Notes: generated by a model not told the origin, from the letters alone. Shown: positions 30,001 to 40,867, counted from the stretch's first letter. The stretch: 64,000 nucleotides of DNA from Acanthochlamys bracteata (GCA_019914995.1 CM034138.1:7136535-7200534); one strand, 5' to 3'. Numbers and translations are program-made.

Positions 30001-31747
30001 TTTATAACATTAGCACTACCTTCCTCTTTGCTATGCTGTTATTGATAAATAAATATTCGCTTTGATGATCCAGATATATTGTATTGTAAATTTTTAACAT
30101 TGTAGATTGTTTTTTCCTCTTCATTGACCAATCTTTTTAACCATGACATGCTAAGACCTTCCTGGCTCTAAATTTGAAATGACATATGCTGTAATCCTGT
30201 TAGGATTTAGTGTTGTGATAATGCAAATAATACGATCTCTACTGTCAATGTTTTATGATAGAATTAGAAATTCCTATCAGGAAATAGTTGAATTTGTCAG
30301 AATTTGTTTTCTTTTGGTTCATTTGCCACTCATCAGTCTATTTGGTGCAGTATAATGACCTGCTTCTTCTTTTGCTTTGTATTGTATTTTCAGGGATTAT
30401 CACTGTCATCTAGTTGGTTACACAAGATCAAAAGTGATACCGTATGTGAGACCTACAGCTGGTGCCTTACATCATGGAAAATTGAATACTAAGACTTCAA
30501 CTCCTGACCAACTTTCTAGCACACCAGCACATGCCACTACTCAACCGTTGAAAGTAGAACCTTTTGAAGCTATTCATCTAGATGCCGTTACTGCTGGAAA
30601 ATCCAAGCCGGTTGGAGAGAAGTTAAGGACAGTGCAACTCCCGAAGCACAATCTGAGCTCTTCACAAGGTAGGTTTGGCATATTAGGAGAATGGATGACA
30701 ACCTTCTTCTTCCATTGACAGCAATATTGTCATGTTTATTTCTGATAACCTTTTCTTCTTCCGTTGACAACCTTCTGAAACTTGGTTCCTCCAGAACTAC
30801 AAACAGTACTACCAGAAAAGAGGAAGCATGCTGAGAAAGTGATTAGAGATCCACTGCTGAAAAAGCAGGTCATTCAGAGCAATTGGAAATCACAGGTAAT
30901 GGGGAAATTCTATGTCGATATGAGTAGCAAACTTTAACCTTAGAAACTAAGGAAGATACCTTGTTGGATAACGATGTTAAGAGAATAATCCTATGTTGAA
31001 TAAATGTAAAATTCTATGCTGCTATATAAGATGTTGGACCTATCTTCCTTCTACCAATTGGGTTTAGGTTGCATGCCAGATTTACTAATAAATGAATTTA
31101 GTAGCCCCCTTATTGATTTATCTGTCTTTCTTGCAGCTTGATCTGGTACCTCATCAGGAGAATATGGAAGATGTTATGACCATGATAGAAGAAAACAAGA
31201 AGCTTCTTTCACAGTAAGTTATTTAGGGGCTCTTTGACTGGCTACCCGATGTCCCGATTTTGTGACCTTCATTTTTGGGAAGTTCGTTATCATTTTCTGA
31301 TATATATACAAGTTCCCTAGAGCATATTCTTACTTCTCAATTAATTGTTCTTATAATGTCTCAATATGCGAGTCTCACTGAATTGGTTTTTCTCTCTCCC
31401 AGGTGCTTGGAAATTGAGGAAAGAGAGAAAGATCTTTTGCTGAAGGTATCCCACTTGCTTTGAAACACAAACATCTACATAAATAAGATGAATTCTGTAC
31501 TCTCAGTTGTTCATTTACTACTCCAATAGCTTTTATCTTGATAGCATTGAGGGATTTGTGATATATTGTGCTAGATCTGTCGCTGCATAGCTATAATCTC
31601 GAAATTTTTATAAGCAATAACTTTTCTCTTTTTAACATTGGGTGCTAGGAGCAAAAAGTTAGAAGTGAGCTTCAAGAGGCCCAACGTGTCTACAGGGATC
31701 TGTTGCTTGAGCTCAAGTTGATGGACAGGGTGAAAGCCGAGCATTGA
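12074..31747 (+). CDS. MORC: MORC-family GHKL ATPase
   Basis: The exons are 12074-12411 (see below), 12522-12596, 12704-12738, 15546-15624, 15734-15823, 15907-15982, 16673-16751, 16876-17010, 22859-22957, 23343-23444, 23518-23664, 24937-25029, 29370-29421, 29527-29638, 30394-30668, 30795-30895, 31137-31213, 31403-31445 and 31649-31747. Phases agree throughout. The GHKL ATP site is complete: N-box ELLDNALDE (about residue 123), DDGGGMD (about 158) and GQYGNGFKTS (about 186). The MORC S5-fold region follows (LHGTKIIVYNLW, FRIILRGKGVDY, FNIYHKNRLILPFWK), and then a C-terminal coiled coil ending at KAEH. No CW zinc finger is seen, as in plant MORCs. Plant MORCs act in the nucleus in gene and transposon silencing and in immunity. 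The first exon changes frame unless about 55 nt (12153-12207, GT...AG) are spliced out; with that intron the protein is 683 aa. I did not assign a paralogue. Confidence 0.9.
12153..12207 (+). other. possible 55-nt intron in MORC exon 1
   Basis: The ATG frame at 12074 (GQLEVINLSSDEE...) does not continue into the frame of the conserved FPRQFWKSGDYE block. Removing 12153-12207 joins the two frames. That segment begins GTATGTCT, a strong plant donor, and ends GTTAG. An intron of 55 nt is below the usual plant minimum, so a sequence error or a different start is also possible. Confidence 0.4.
13886..14321. repeat. MITE-like element in MORC intron 3
   Basis: The left end reads TTTGAGAGCATGTTTGGTTA. 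The right end in reverse complement reads TTTGAGGGGACGTTTGGTTA, giving inverted repeats of about 20 bp with a few mismatches. The 'GTTTGGTT' termini are typical of Tourist/PIF-Harbinger-like MITEs. I find no transposase in it. Confidence 0.6.
14616..15277. repeat. segment flanked by a 30-bp inverted repeat in MORC intron 3
   Basis: 14616-14646 (core TTCTCTTTTATCTATCTAC) recurs in inverted form at 15247-15277 (core GTAGATAGATAAAAGAGAA), with about three mismatches. The two arms bracket about 600 bp that includes the solo-LTR-like piece. It may be an element end or a chance product of rearrangement. Confidence 0.55.
14889..15245. mobile_element. solo-LTR-like fragment in MORC intron 3
   Basis: The piece begins TGTGTT and ends AACACA. 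It carries a TATA-like 'CTATAAATAAG' near its second half and an internal direct repeat of about 24 bp (around 14980-15033). This is the shape of a lone LTR. I see no clean target duplication and no internal domain, so family and age are unknown. Confidence 0.4.
16325..16520. repeat. MITE-like sequence in MORC intron 6
   Basis: A 'GGGCCCTGTTTGGCATGTTGTGGTATTTTATTAAATAC' start is typical of short plant DNA-transposon relics. A nearby 'AACGTACTGTTTGGAAAAG' gives weak internal symmetry. I cannot place the right end. Confidence 0.3.
17100..17340. repeat. MITE-like sequence in MORC intron 8
   Basis: The 'GGGCTTGATTGGTGCGGCTCTC' start and the repeated 'TAGAAGCTA...AGAAGC' blocks resemble hAT-type MITEs with degenerate subterminal repeats. 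It lies just left of the Ty3 fossil. Confidence 0.35.
17451..17742 (-). repeat. LTR (3' side) of the Ty3 fossil in the MORC intron
   Basis: It starts TGTTATGCTA and ends GCAACA in plus-strand order. It pairs with 22161-22460 and adjoins the purine-tract complement. Confidence 0.8.
22161..22460 (-). repeat. LTR (5' side) of the Ty3 fossil in the MORC intron
   Basis: It shares TGTTATGCTA and many internal blocks (CAGCTAATTCTTGGAAAC and others) with 17451-17742. It is followed by the CATGA target duplication. Confidence 0.8.
25030..27880. other. first part of MORC intron 12, non-coding
   Basis: This AT-rich intron has no coding signal. It contains a TC microsatellite (about 25402-25418) and a GA-rich block (about 27420-27720) that resembles transposon leader sequence but has no recognisable ends. 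It runs directly into the 450-bp tandem repeat. Confidence 0.5.
27881..29232. repeat. 450-bp tandem repeat, three copies, in MORC intron 12
   Basis: The units are 27881-28330, 28331-28780 and 28781-29232, each opening with ACTAGTACTGGGACTGATTT. Copies 1 and 2 differ at only about ten sites by eye. Copy 3 differs more and contains a short CGAACC-type expansion. Each unit contains 'CGGGTTGGGTTAGGATTTTGCCACTC', the kind of sequence found at the ends of plant hAT-like elements, so the unit may derive from such an element. Open frames repeated in each unit are a by-product of the repeat and are not genes. Confidence 0.95.
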
Positions 31748-33501
31748 TGCATTGTAATTCCTGTTCTCCATTTGGAAGCCTTCACAATGGAAGGCTTGAC
31801 AGGCACTGAGCAGAAATTTAGCAGATGCAATGGTTTTTCTGCTTCATGTTTGTACAGCATTCCTTCTCATGCAATCGCTCTGCTGTCAAGTCATACCGAA
31901 CTGTTACAGTTGAGTACAAGGCTTGTAGGAGGAGACTGATGGATTTCAAACCGGCTATGGATTTGGTGACGAGCATTGTTGGACAAACGAAAATCAAAGT
32001 AGTGTCATGCTATGCAAAAGTGGCTAAGGCTTTGATAGAAGTCACCCTTATCGGAAGCATTTCCATTACAGGTCTGAGATGTCTCTGAGTAAATCGTTAT
32101 AACATGTTCATAGAAGAAATCTGTACTGACCTCATTGCACATAAGAAAATCTTAACAATGTGAAAACGTTTGCATCTCTAGTGATCTAGAGATGAGTTTA
32201 TGTACAGTTTTTCTCCTGTTCTTCTCTCCCACTGTTGCTGCAATGTTCAGGAACGGAAGAGTCAATAAAACGATCTCTTGGTTCCCAAATGTGCCTCAAC
32301 ATCTCAACCATTTAGAAAGTTGTTGTATCTCATTGTGCGAACATTCACTGTATATGCTTCTGCGTGCGATTTTCTCTATGGAATTTGCCTTGTAATGATT
32401 CCATACCTGTGAAACAAAAAAGAATTGCTTACAACAAAAAAATTGTGAACACAATCTCTTAAGGGTGTTCATCATCTGCAATTACTTAATAGTTTGCGTC
32501 AGATCAATGCGTATTGTTCTCAGATATACAAACAACCCCAATTCTTCATGATTTATACCATCAGAATTTTAAGACATTTGTATAAGCATTTAAAAAAAAA
32601 AGTTAAACAAAATACTGTCTCTACTAGGAAATCTCCATCTTTCAATCCCGTAGTAGCACTGCATCTAATCCTGGTTATGGTTTGAAGACTCTCCATGCAA
32701 GAACTGTACACATCTCTTTATTAGTTAGATGCCCGTGGATCGCATACTAACAAGCGATGTAAGCACTGTGTAAAATGGGAAATGATAATAAACAAATGCG
32801 AAACTGAAGCGAAAGGCACTATTTGACCATAAACTGATTCCTCCCCCTATCTAAAAGTAACGAAATTTGAAAACTTGCAGATTCCCTGCAATTGCAGTTT
32901 TATAGCGTCTCTGCTACTCCTTGAACAATCTCGTAGTTTCAAATCCAAATATCTGTCTCCATCTGAATCTGAAGCAAAGGCACAAAAATCTCAAGCTTTT
33001 GTGTTGGAAGATCACAATATAGCTGTCCATGTACTGCAAAACAAGAGGAATGTACAATCCTGAAGTGTCCGAAGCTAAGAGTACCAATACCAAGGATTCA
33101 TCTGAGAACTCATTCATGTAACTGTACTCCCTTTTTCTTCTTCTGAACTTTAATAAATAAAGGATGCCGCTTGTTTCTTCTCACTATTCTAAGAATTACA
33201 TTACTTCCTGTCTAATATATGAGGGGGTAAATTTTATTTATATGAATCAAGTGTGAGTGGTAGACCCCAATATTGGAAACAGATTTAACGTCTCTACCAG
33301 CTAAACCCTTTAGGTATTTGATAATGCAATATATGCATGAGGTGTTTTATTTACCTTGCATGGATACCCCTTGGGATATTAACTTAGCATGGTAAAAGAA
33401 TATATATGTAATGTAGAATGTTCTACATCAAACCAATAGCGGGGAAAGCGAGGGCATACCAAATATATAGTGGTCGAGGCTCGGTAATATTCAGAGACTA
33501 G
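31748..33501. other. MORC 3' UTR and intergenic spacer
   Basis: The MORC stop codon ends at 31747. The following few hundred bases are the likely 3' UTR. The rest to 33501 has no supported gene or named repeat. Confidence 0.5.
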
Positions 33502-33592
33502 CTAGCTTTCAAGGCCATCAATACTACATCCAAGCAATTTCACTACGTTTTTGTGACGAACACAATAGACCAGATTCAATTCATTGAATAAC
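33502..33592 (-). pseudogene. exon fragment of a cysteine-rich receptor-like kinase
   Basis: The minus strand reads FNELNLVYCVRHKNVVKLLG followed by CSIDGLES and then a stop. This matches the alpha-C/beta-4 segment of CRK2-type receptor kinases, where the usual form is FNEVNLIS..HKNLVKLLGCSI.GPES. In that family the segment is a single exon. No other kinase exon lies within the following 1.5 kb on either side, so this is a stranded fragment with no catalytic loop or transmembrane part. Confidence 0.6.
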
Positions 33593-33889
33593 CAAAGTGT
33601 TATTGACCAAATGCACAGCACTGTGGCACGAGAAGATACAACAGGCAGCTGGTTTAGAAGGGACCTTTTGCCAATCAAGTGTGTCCAGGTAACTGGAAAC
33701 TTTGATCTAGTAGACACAATGAGGACTACAACACTTCATATCCATAAATCAGCAAATCCACAAATCTAAATGGGGATTACGTACACCAGGAGAGTCACAA
33801 TTCTTAGGTAGCTGAGGTCCAAAAATTGCAGCTCATTATTTCTGTCAGAAATTTATAAGATTTCAGCAATCTCACCCCCATGTTGATTG

Positions 33890-35917
33890 CTAAGGCCTCA
33901 TTTCTGATAAAAGGAGCTTCAAAATAAGATAAATTTCTGTTGATTTTGGGTGGAGTGGATCCCAAGAAAAGAATGCATGACAGTGATCTCTTATCTGAAT
34001 CCAGCTACATCCTCCAACCTTCTTCAGTCCTGCCTTTCTCATCAATAATCTAATCTTTGCTACATCTTTCCATCTTCTAGCAGAGGCATATTTATTGGAA
34101 AGCAAGATAAAGCTTGCTGGATTCTCCTTGCCTATTTCCAGCAGCTTCGCACCAGCTCTCTCCCCTATCTCCTCATTCTTATAGGTGTTACAGCCACTCA
34201 ATAGAGCTGCCCAAGTATCTGGGTCTTCTTTAAAAGGCATGGACCTGATAAGTGCTTCAGCCTCTCCTAGCCGTCCTGCCCTAGAAAGCAAATCAACAAT
34301 GCAAGTGTAGTGCTTCCCTGAAGGTAGTATACCATAAACCTTACTCATAGATTCAAAATAACGGAGTCCTTTATCCACCAACCCACAATGAGAGCAGGCA
34401 AACAGGACAGATAAGAACATAGCTTCATTAGGAACTAATCCTGTTCTGTTCATTATCTCAAACAAGGCCAGTGCTTCCTCTGCATAGCCGCTATCTGCAA
34501 GACCTTGGATCATCGTTGTCCACGAGACCTCGTTCTTCTCAGGCATCTTCATAAAAACAAGTTTAGCACTAATAATATCTCCAGATTTTGAGTACATATC
34601 AGTAAGTGCTGTTCCAGTAAAAACCCCATCTTCCATCCCAAGCTTCAAAACCTTGGCATGGACATACCTGCCTTTCTCTAGCAAAGGCAAGTTCGCACAA
34701 GCATGGAGGATAGTTGAAAAGGTTATGTTGTTCGGCATATGACCAGACATAAGCATGTCATTGAACCTCTCCAAGACCTTCCCATAATTCTCAAGCCTAT
34801 CATAACCCGAAAGTATAGCATTCCAGGATACAAGATTTGGGACAGTCATTGAATTAAAAAGGTTTTCAGCTTCTTCCAACCTACCATCATAGCTATAGCC
34901 TGATATCATAGAATTCCAACATACAATATTCTTATTGTGAATCAAGTCGAAAACGAGACGTCCATCTCCACACTCTTGGCATCTGCAATACATAATAATC
35001 AGTGAACTAGCAACATGAACATCTAAGTCAAACCCAGCCTTAATTGCAAACCCATGCACACCAGCCCCAAAACCTAACTTCTCAGCGTCAGCAGATGCAG
35101 TAATCACACTAGCAATGCACGAGACGTTCGGCTTAAACCCATGAAGAAACATGTCAACAAACAAATTCAAAGAATCAAAGGCCTCACCATGCTGAGCAAA
35201 CCTTGCAATCATCGTGCTCCAAGAGACCTCGTTCCTCTCTGGCATCTCATCAAACACACACCGTGCTTCCTCTAAATTACCCTTATTGAAACAAACATCA
35301 AGTACCGCTGTCCAAGACACAACATCCTTCTCCTTCATTTCATAAAAAACCCTCTTTGCAGCCTCCCAATCACACATCCGCATGTAGAACGTGATCATGG
35401 AGTTACATACAGATGTATAATTTTCGAACCCAGTCTTGATGATTAAACACACAGTAGTACAGCCCAATTCAAACTTTGATATAGCTATGCAAGAACGTAT
35501 TGTGCATGTGAAGGTTACATTGTTGGGCATCATACCATTGGATATCATGCGGTGAAATAGAAGTAGAGCATCTCGATGGAGATCATTGAAAGATAGCCCA
35601 TTGATTGCCGCTGTCCATAGAATAACAGAATTTTTGTAAGGCAAAGGGCAGAGGTTGAAGTAGTTCATTGCAGTACCATGTTGGAAATGCTTCATGTGAG
35701 CATCAACGATGACAGTCCAAGAAATAGAGTTTCTTTGCGGCATTCCATCGAACAGGTGACGGGCGAGGGATATGTCACCTGAATCAGCACAGCTTGCGAG
35801 ACGAAGATTGCAGGAGTAGAGTGAAGAGGAGGAAGAGAAGCGTAGGACGAGGCGACAGACGGCGGAGGAGTAGAGAAGAGTTGTTGCACGTTGCATGAGC
35901 TCTGCATGGTTTCTCAA
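33890..35917 (-). CDS. PLS-class pentatricopeptide repeat protein, E subgroup
   Basis: This is a single-exon gene of 675 aa, as is usual for plant PPR genes. It opens MRNHAELMQRATTLLYSS, a basic, Ser/Leu-rich start that fits an organelle transit peptide. About 13-15 tandem PPR units follow (examples: ISWTVIVDAHMK, VSWTAVLDVCFNKGNLEEA, VSWTTMIQGLADSGYAEEAL), with P, L and S types mixed. The C-terminus has E and E+-like motifs (ADTWAALL-type DPDTWAALLSGC, then GGCSWIQIRDHCHAFF) and stops without a DYW deaminase. PLS-class proteins bind organellar RNA and mostly guide C-to-U editing, with a DYW protein supplied in trans when they lack their own. The target transcript cannot be read from here. 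Confidence 0.93.
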   Translation of the reverse strand: MRNHAELMQRATTLLYSSAVCRLVLRFSSSSSLYSCNLRLASCADSGDISLARHLFDGMPQRNSISWTVIVDAHMKHFQHGTAMNYFNLCPLPYKNSVILWTAAINGLSFNDLHRDALLLFHRMISNGMMPNNVTFTCTIRSCIAISKFELGCTTVCLIIKTGFENYTSVCNSMITFYMRMCDWEAAKRVFYEMKEKDVVSWTAVLDVCFNKGNLEEARCVFDEMPERNEVSWSTMIARFAQHGEAFDSLNLFVDMFLHGFKPNVSCIASVITASADAEKLGFGAGVHGFAIKAGFDLDVHVASSLIIMYCRCQECGDGRLVFDLIHNKNIVCWNSMISGYSYDGRLEEAENLFNSMTVPNLVSWNAILSGYDRLENYGKVLERFNDMLMSGHMPNNITFSTILHACANLPLLEKGRYVHAKVLKLGMEDGVFTGTALTDMYSKSGDIISAKLVFMKMPEKNEVSWTTMIQGLADSGYAEEALALFEIMNRTGLVPNEAMFLSVLFACSHCGLVDKGLRYFESMSKVYGILPSGKHYTCIVDLLSRAGRLGEAEALIRSMPFKEDPDTWAALLSGCNTYKNEEIGERAGAKLLEIGKENPASFILLSNKYASARRWKDVAKIRLLMRKAGLKKVGGCSWIQIRDHCHAFFSWDPLHPKSTEIYLILKLLLSEMRP

Positions 35918-36809
35918 GCTTTGGTTCGTAGATAAATAGAGACAAAAACCAGCTAGGCCGTATACAATGAAGAAATGCGTTGTTATTACTTATTAGTTAA
36001 AGAAAATGTCTTCTTGTCAGGTGACCCCACTTGCAGTTCATGTTGGACTTTATTTTTTTATTATTTTTGAATTTTAATTTTTAATTATATATTTTTTTTA
36101 AGTATTTATATATTTTTAAAAATTATATAAAATACAGAAATATTTTTCATTCCTAAAAAAGATTTTGGTACAAAAAGAAAGCAATCGTAAACATCACCAA
36201 TTTATTACAATATTTTAAAAAATTTTAATTTAAATAAATTATACATAATAAACTTTAATATGTATATTATTAACTTTTTAGATAAAAAAATCAAATTCTT
36301 TTCTCCAAAATTTTAAAAGTAAATTCTTTTCAGAAAAGCTTAAAGTAAGCTCTCTGCATAACAGAGCTGTCCATAAAAATATTCTAGAGACAAATTTTGT
36401 CGTTCTTTACAGGTATCCAAGTACATTTGATGAAGAAAAATAGAAACAAACTCATCACTGAATATGTCTCGGGACGAAAAGCTTGCAGTTACGGAAGAAA
36501 TCAGTTATCAGCTCCGTGCTCGCTATAACGTAACACTGCACGTTGAGAATTCTCTCGCTTTGCTTCAGAAAAAAAACTTTCGATTCCATAAAATGATTAG
36601 GACTGACCGCAGAAGTTCATAAAAACCACAGCATTGAGCAATGATAACTTGGCACCCTACATCTAAGTCAAGTACACCGCAGTGGACATTCTTGCGACTG
36701 CAGAATAGATTCATCAGTAAGAAAATGGTGAGTGCGAGCTCATGGGTGGTCCTCTTACATGTCTGGACAAGATATGCATCAGCTCAATGATAACCAAGAG
36801 AGCCACAGT
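35918..36809. other. PPR promoter side and spacer
   Basis: This is AT-rich DNA upstream of the PPR gene. A MITE-like block lies at about 36040-36365, and no gene is seen. Confidence 0.5.
36040..36365. repeat. MITE-like AT-rich repeat, family B
   Basis: A/T tracts include 'AAATTCTTTTCAGAAAAGCTTAAAGTAAGCTC' at the right side, which resembles the ends of other family B copies. The left end is unclear. Confidence 0.3.
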
Positions 36810-36955
36810 CAATATCAGCATTGCTCTTGTTTTGCGAGAACATTGTCCATCTTTCAAAATTCAAACCTTGGGAGAATTCATATCTTGTAACTCTGATAGG
36901 CAACTCTTAAAAAACCAATCTTTCTCAATTATGGATCTTCGATTATGGAGTTTCT
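36810..36955 (-). pseudogene. decayed copy (C) of the JmjC gene's last exon
   Basis: On the minus strand, 'CTATCAGAGTTACAAGATATG' and 'AAAACAAGAGCA' match 'TTATCAGAGACACAGGATATG' and 'GAAACAAGAGCA' of the true last exon, in the same order and at similar spacing. Frame is not kept. This is one of two such copies. Confidence 0.55.
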
Positions 36956-37059
36956 AGGAGCTCTACTCAAAACACAAGGCAGAGTCCAGCTTCATATAAG
37001 AGGTCCTCTCAAAACTTGGAGATATTCATTGCATTTCCAGCTTAGCAGCAAAACTATGG

Positions 37060-37300
37060 CAGCAAGTGCATAGCAAACTGAGATACACACTGAACGTTGC
37101 TCTTGCTTTTGTTTTCCCCCACCAGTTAATAAGACTGACGGAGCCAGAAATCATTGAACCACAAGCCTCGGTAAAGCCATACCCATAACTCTGGGAGCAA
37201 TTGTCTTCAACAGTCTTGCTCATCGTTTTAAAATTACATACCATGTAACCACAATGGAGTTTCTTGCAGCTTGAGAGGTTAAAAAGCCAATCTGCCAGTC
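37060..37300 (-). pseudogene. decayed copy (B) of the JmjC gene's last exon
   Basis: The minus strand reads ...KTMSKTVEDN...FTEACGSMISG...SLIN. This aligns with ETMTVTVVED...FLEACGSKITG...DLIK at the C-terminus of the intact gene. The alignment covers about 60 residues with similar spacing and is followed by a changed tail. It lies in tandem directly downstream of the real stop. It could be an old tandem duplication or a rarely used alternative last exon. Confidence 0.6.
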
Positions 37301-37368
37301 TCAGTTCATATGACTGGCCTTTCAGATCTTCCAACATATCATTTGGCTCCCCAATCAAGTAGCAAATC

Positions 37369-40300
37369 TTACAATGAGTGGTGCTCTTGTTTCCTGATAA
37401 CAATGTCAATCATTTTGATAAGATCACCAGGACCAGTAATCTTTGAACCACAAGCCTCAAGAAAATGCATATCCTGTGTCTCTGATAAGAGATCTTCAAC
37501 AACAGTCACAGTCATTGTTTCAGAATTTTCTGCGATTAACGACCCATAGATAGATTTGTAAGTCTTTCTTACTGCAAGGCAGAACTTCTGAAAGTTGGCA
37601 TCTCTCAAGACTGCTACAAGGTCGGAAAAGGCATCGCGATTCTCTGCAGAGCAACTACACATATTTTCATTTGAAAAAGCCTCATGATGCACCATGCTTT
37701 CAGCAACTGATTTTATACATGTGAGATTGTGGACGACTTGATCTTTGACTAAAGAATCCAGTGCACTTTCTGGAGTTCCATGGTGGAACAATTCGACCAT
37801 GAACGCCAGAGCAAATCGTGCGATGAAGATAAAGAAGTCATAAAAGTTCATGCCTGCTACAACATTAGCCAAAAATTACAATAACAGGAAACTGAAAAAG
37901 CAAAATAATAATAATAACTAATAACAAAAACAAAACAAAAGTAAAGAAACCAACAGATTTCAACAAATTTACAGGTATATTCTACCTGTGTTCGCAGCAA
38001 GGTTTCTCTGACAAAGGCTTTCAAAATCATCAGAGATATCTCGGATATCTTCTATGTACCCCTTTGCCTCATCGTAATCTCTCCAGAGCAAGTTCCACTA
38101 GCCAAAAAAGAGGGACGTAAGTGGCATGCACAAGCAATTAATGGCTGCATGTCTTTTATGATCTGCTTACCACCCATGAAAGGTTATAGGCATTGAACCA
38201 ATTATGGTTTATGGATATTGTATCATCCTGTTATGTGAACATAGATAGCATTTCATTACAGGCATAAACATTTGGAGAAAATTCTAATTGTCAGGACTTT
38301 ATCAATTTATACCAGATTATGAACTTGATGATACCACCCGCTTGGTACAAAGATAATCTCATTCGGTTCTTGAATACACTCCAACCAAACTGTCTGTATA
38401 TGAACATGTATTAAGCACTACGCAATATAGTAATAATCTAACATGTATAATAAAAGCAATACGTGAGTAAGATGTATGACCTTCTTAAAATCTGGAAACT
38501 GTTTATCTGAGACATCACGCACGTCATAGACGGATGCTTTTAAGTTCCTGTAGAGTTATATAAAGCAACTTCACTTGGGTTCTTAGTGCTAAGTTCCGAT
38601 AAATGAACTTGTTCATGTCAAACAAACAGTAGAGAGAACATGAGGTTCTAGCATTTCAAACAAATATTGGCTTTTAGATGTCACTGAGATAGGTTGCTTA
38701 ACAAACATAACCATCTATACGTGAAGTGTGGACAAAGTTATACTTACGAGGTTTGATTAAGATATACAAAGGATTGGATTTCTGTTGTTTATATCTCTGC
38801 AGGACATTGACCAGATTACAATAACTAATAGATCAATTAATCACTGATATGTTCTATTCAACTTTCTGAAAGTTTTTCCTATTTATGTAGCTAAAAACAT
38901 ACAACAAGAATACACATTTATTTGCAGAAACAAGATATACTAAATATACCAGAAAGCCAACATTCAGGAAAGATCCTAGTCACTAGATTTCCATTAATAT
39001 TTCAAACACATAGCGCCAAAAGATTGTCATAATACCTGTCAAAGAGGAGGCTACATTGTGAAGGTGGCAACAAATACCAAAGCTTCCTCCCACAGACATT
39101 CACGGACCAGCTGTATGACCTGAAAACATCAGCATGAAGAGGGGTCCAGGTACCTATGACAATAATATCAAAATGGCAACATCATCTATCATTCTTATAA
39201 ATGTTATCTCTTTTGACATTGAAAATTAAGCCCTAGAAGAAATTGGGATCCATGTCAGAATTAGGTATACAACAATTAAGTTCATAATCACTATTTTTAT
39301 TTATCATTAGTCTAACTACTATGAGGTCACATCATGAATGATGAGTCACTAATTGATTTGTTGCTTTGAATTTTGAAACAACTACCAGCCATAAGTGCAC
39401 ATTAACAATAATAGGGGTCATGATGGTTAGCTTCATGATGAATGGCAATGCCCATCCAAAATACATTAACAAGATGAGAGATTATGGAAGATGCTTGAGT
39501 CTGCACTTCTAGAAATACCTTTTGGTCCCATGTACACAAACCGATAGTCAGCACAATTTGCCACATTCTGATCTTGTTTAATGTCTGAATCCCGGTGTAG
39601 ATGATGACTGTCTAGGTACAAATTGAGCCAGTCATCAAGAAAGAATGGTGGAGTTGAATAAGCTGCATAATCGGGATACTCCTGGTAAAACAGAAGTAAG
39701 AGTGAAAGATATGAAATTTAAGATCTTTTCCATCAGGAATCACTCCGTCCAAGGTTTGAATGTGAGGATTATTGTGACAATCGAGGTGGATGCAATAAAC
39801 AAAGGGTTGCATCATGAAACAAAAGGTAGAATCAGTGTCATCATTTAATCCTATTAGCTTAATTTCCAAATATTTCTCTTAGAATGTGCAGAACATCATG
39901 TGCTTGACAAAATATATATCCCTATGACCAATAAACTTCAAGCTAAATGCCAGTCTTTTAGATAGAAAAACCTTAACGAAATGCCAGTCTTTTAGATAAA
40001 GCAACCGTTTGGTGCAGGCATTGCTCCTAGAATCTTCTTCTGATTTGGTATCATTAATATGGAGCCAGTAGTTAATGTACTCTGAGAAGGACATCTCAAG
40101 TCTCTTCTGATCCATATATTCTTTGTTATTGCAGTCTGCAACCTGCATGCAGTAACACAAAGATTAACTTCACAACAACAAAAATCAATGTAGTTTCAAG
40201 ACTTAGTGAAAAAGAAAACAACTTCGAAAACGTCGCACATAACTCAAAATAAGAAAATTGTAAAAACAGACAGCGAGTAAAAACCAAACTTAATGGTAAC

Positions 40301-40867
40301 ACAAAACTCTAATTTGAAATTCATAAGTCTAGCGCATGAACCAGATAACTCAACGAATTCTTTCCATAAAACTGTTGAAAATTCTTATAAAACACAGAAG
40401 AAACAAAAAGAAAACAAAAGCTAAAATACAACAAAAGGAAAAAAAGAACTCGTACATTTAAATTCAACACATGATGTCCAATCTCCAAAACAAGTATATA
40501 AGCAGCTTTCTCTCAAAAAATAATAATAACAATAAACAAATAAAGCAATTCTCATAGTAAGCATTAAGTAATAACAGAAAACCAAATAAACCAAGCAATT
40601 AAACGACGGAGAACAAATAATTAGTATTACCTGAACGATTGAGTTCTGAAAATTAGAAGCAAAGAAGCTTAGGTTAGGTCGTTGGGCCGAGCCGGAGACG
40701 ACGGCCCAGTCACCGGCGACAGGCCAATTTTGAACAAGTCCGGTGAGGATCACGGGTTTGTTGGACCGGAGATAACGTTCGACGAACTCCGAATAAGACA
40801 GATCTCTACTGTCCATTCTATCCACTCCTCCGCCGATCGACAGATTGCAACCGTCTACCATCATCAT
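37369..40867 (-). CDS. JMJ20: JmjC 2-oxoglutarate oxygenase, JMJ20/JMJD4 type
   Basis: There are nine minus-strand exons: 40631-40867, 39972-40142, 39519-39681, 39036-39153, 38481-38547, 38313-38393, 38171-38227, 37986-38097 and 37369-37856 (its acceptor may be 3 nt earlier). Phases fit and the product is about 497 aa. The first in-frame ATG is at 40865-40867 (MMMVDG). The cupin iron ligands are visible: HAD at about 197-199 (WTPLHADVF) and the distal histidine at about 274 (GWYHQVHN), followed by TISINHNWFN. The N-terminus (SEFVERYLRSNKPVILTGL) and the domain order match human JMJD4, which hydroxylates a lysine of eRF1. They also match Arabidopsis JMJ20 (At5g63080), reported as a histone arginine demethylase in seed germination. 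Which activity applies here is not decided by sequence. Confidence 0.9.
39945..40005 (-). repeat. tandem microduplication at the exon 2 donor of the JmjC gene
   Basis: 'AATGCCAGTCTTTTAGATA' occurs at about 39948 and again about 31 bases later. One copy is coding (exon end LKDWHF) and the other is the beginning of the intron, directly behind the used GT donor. Confidence 0.8.
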
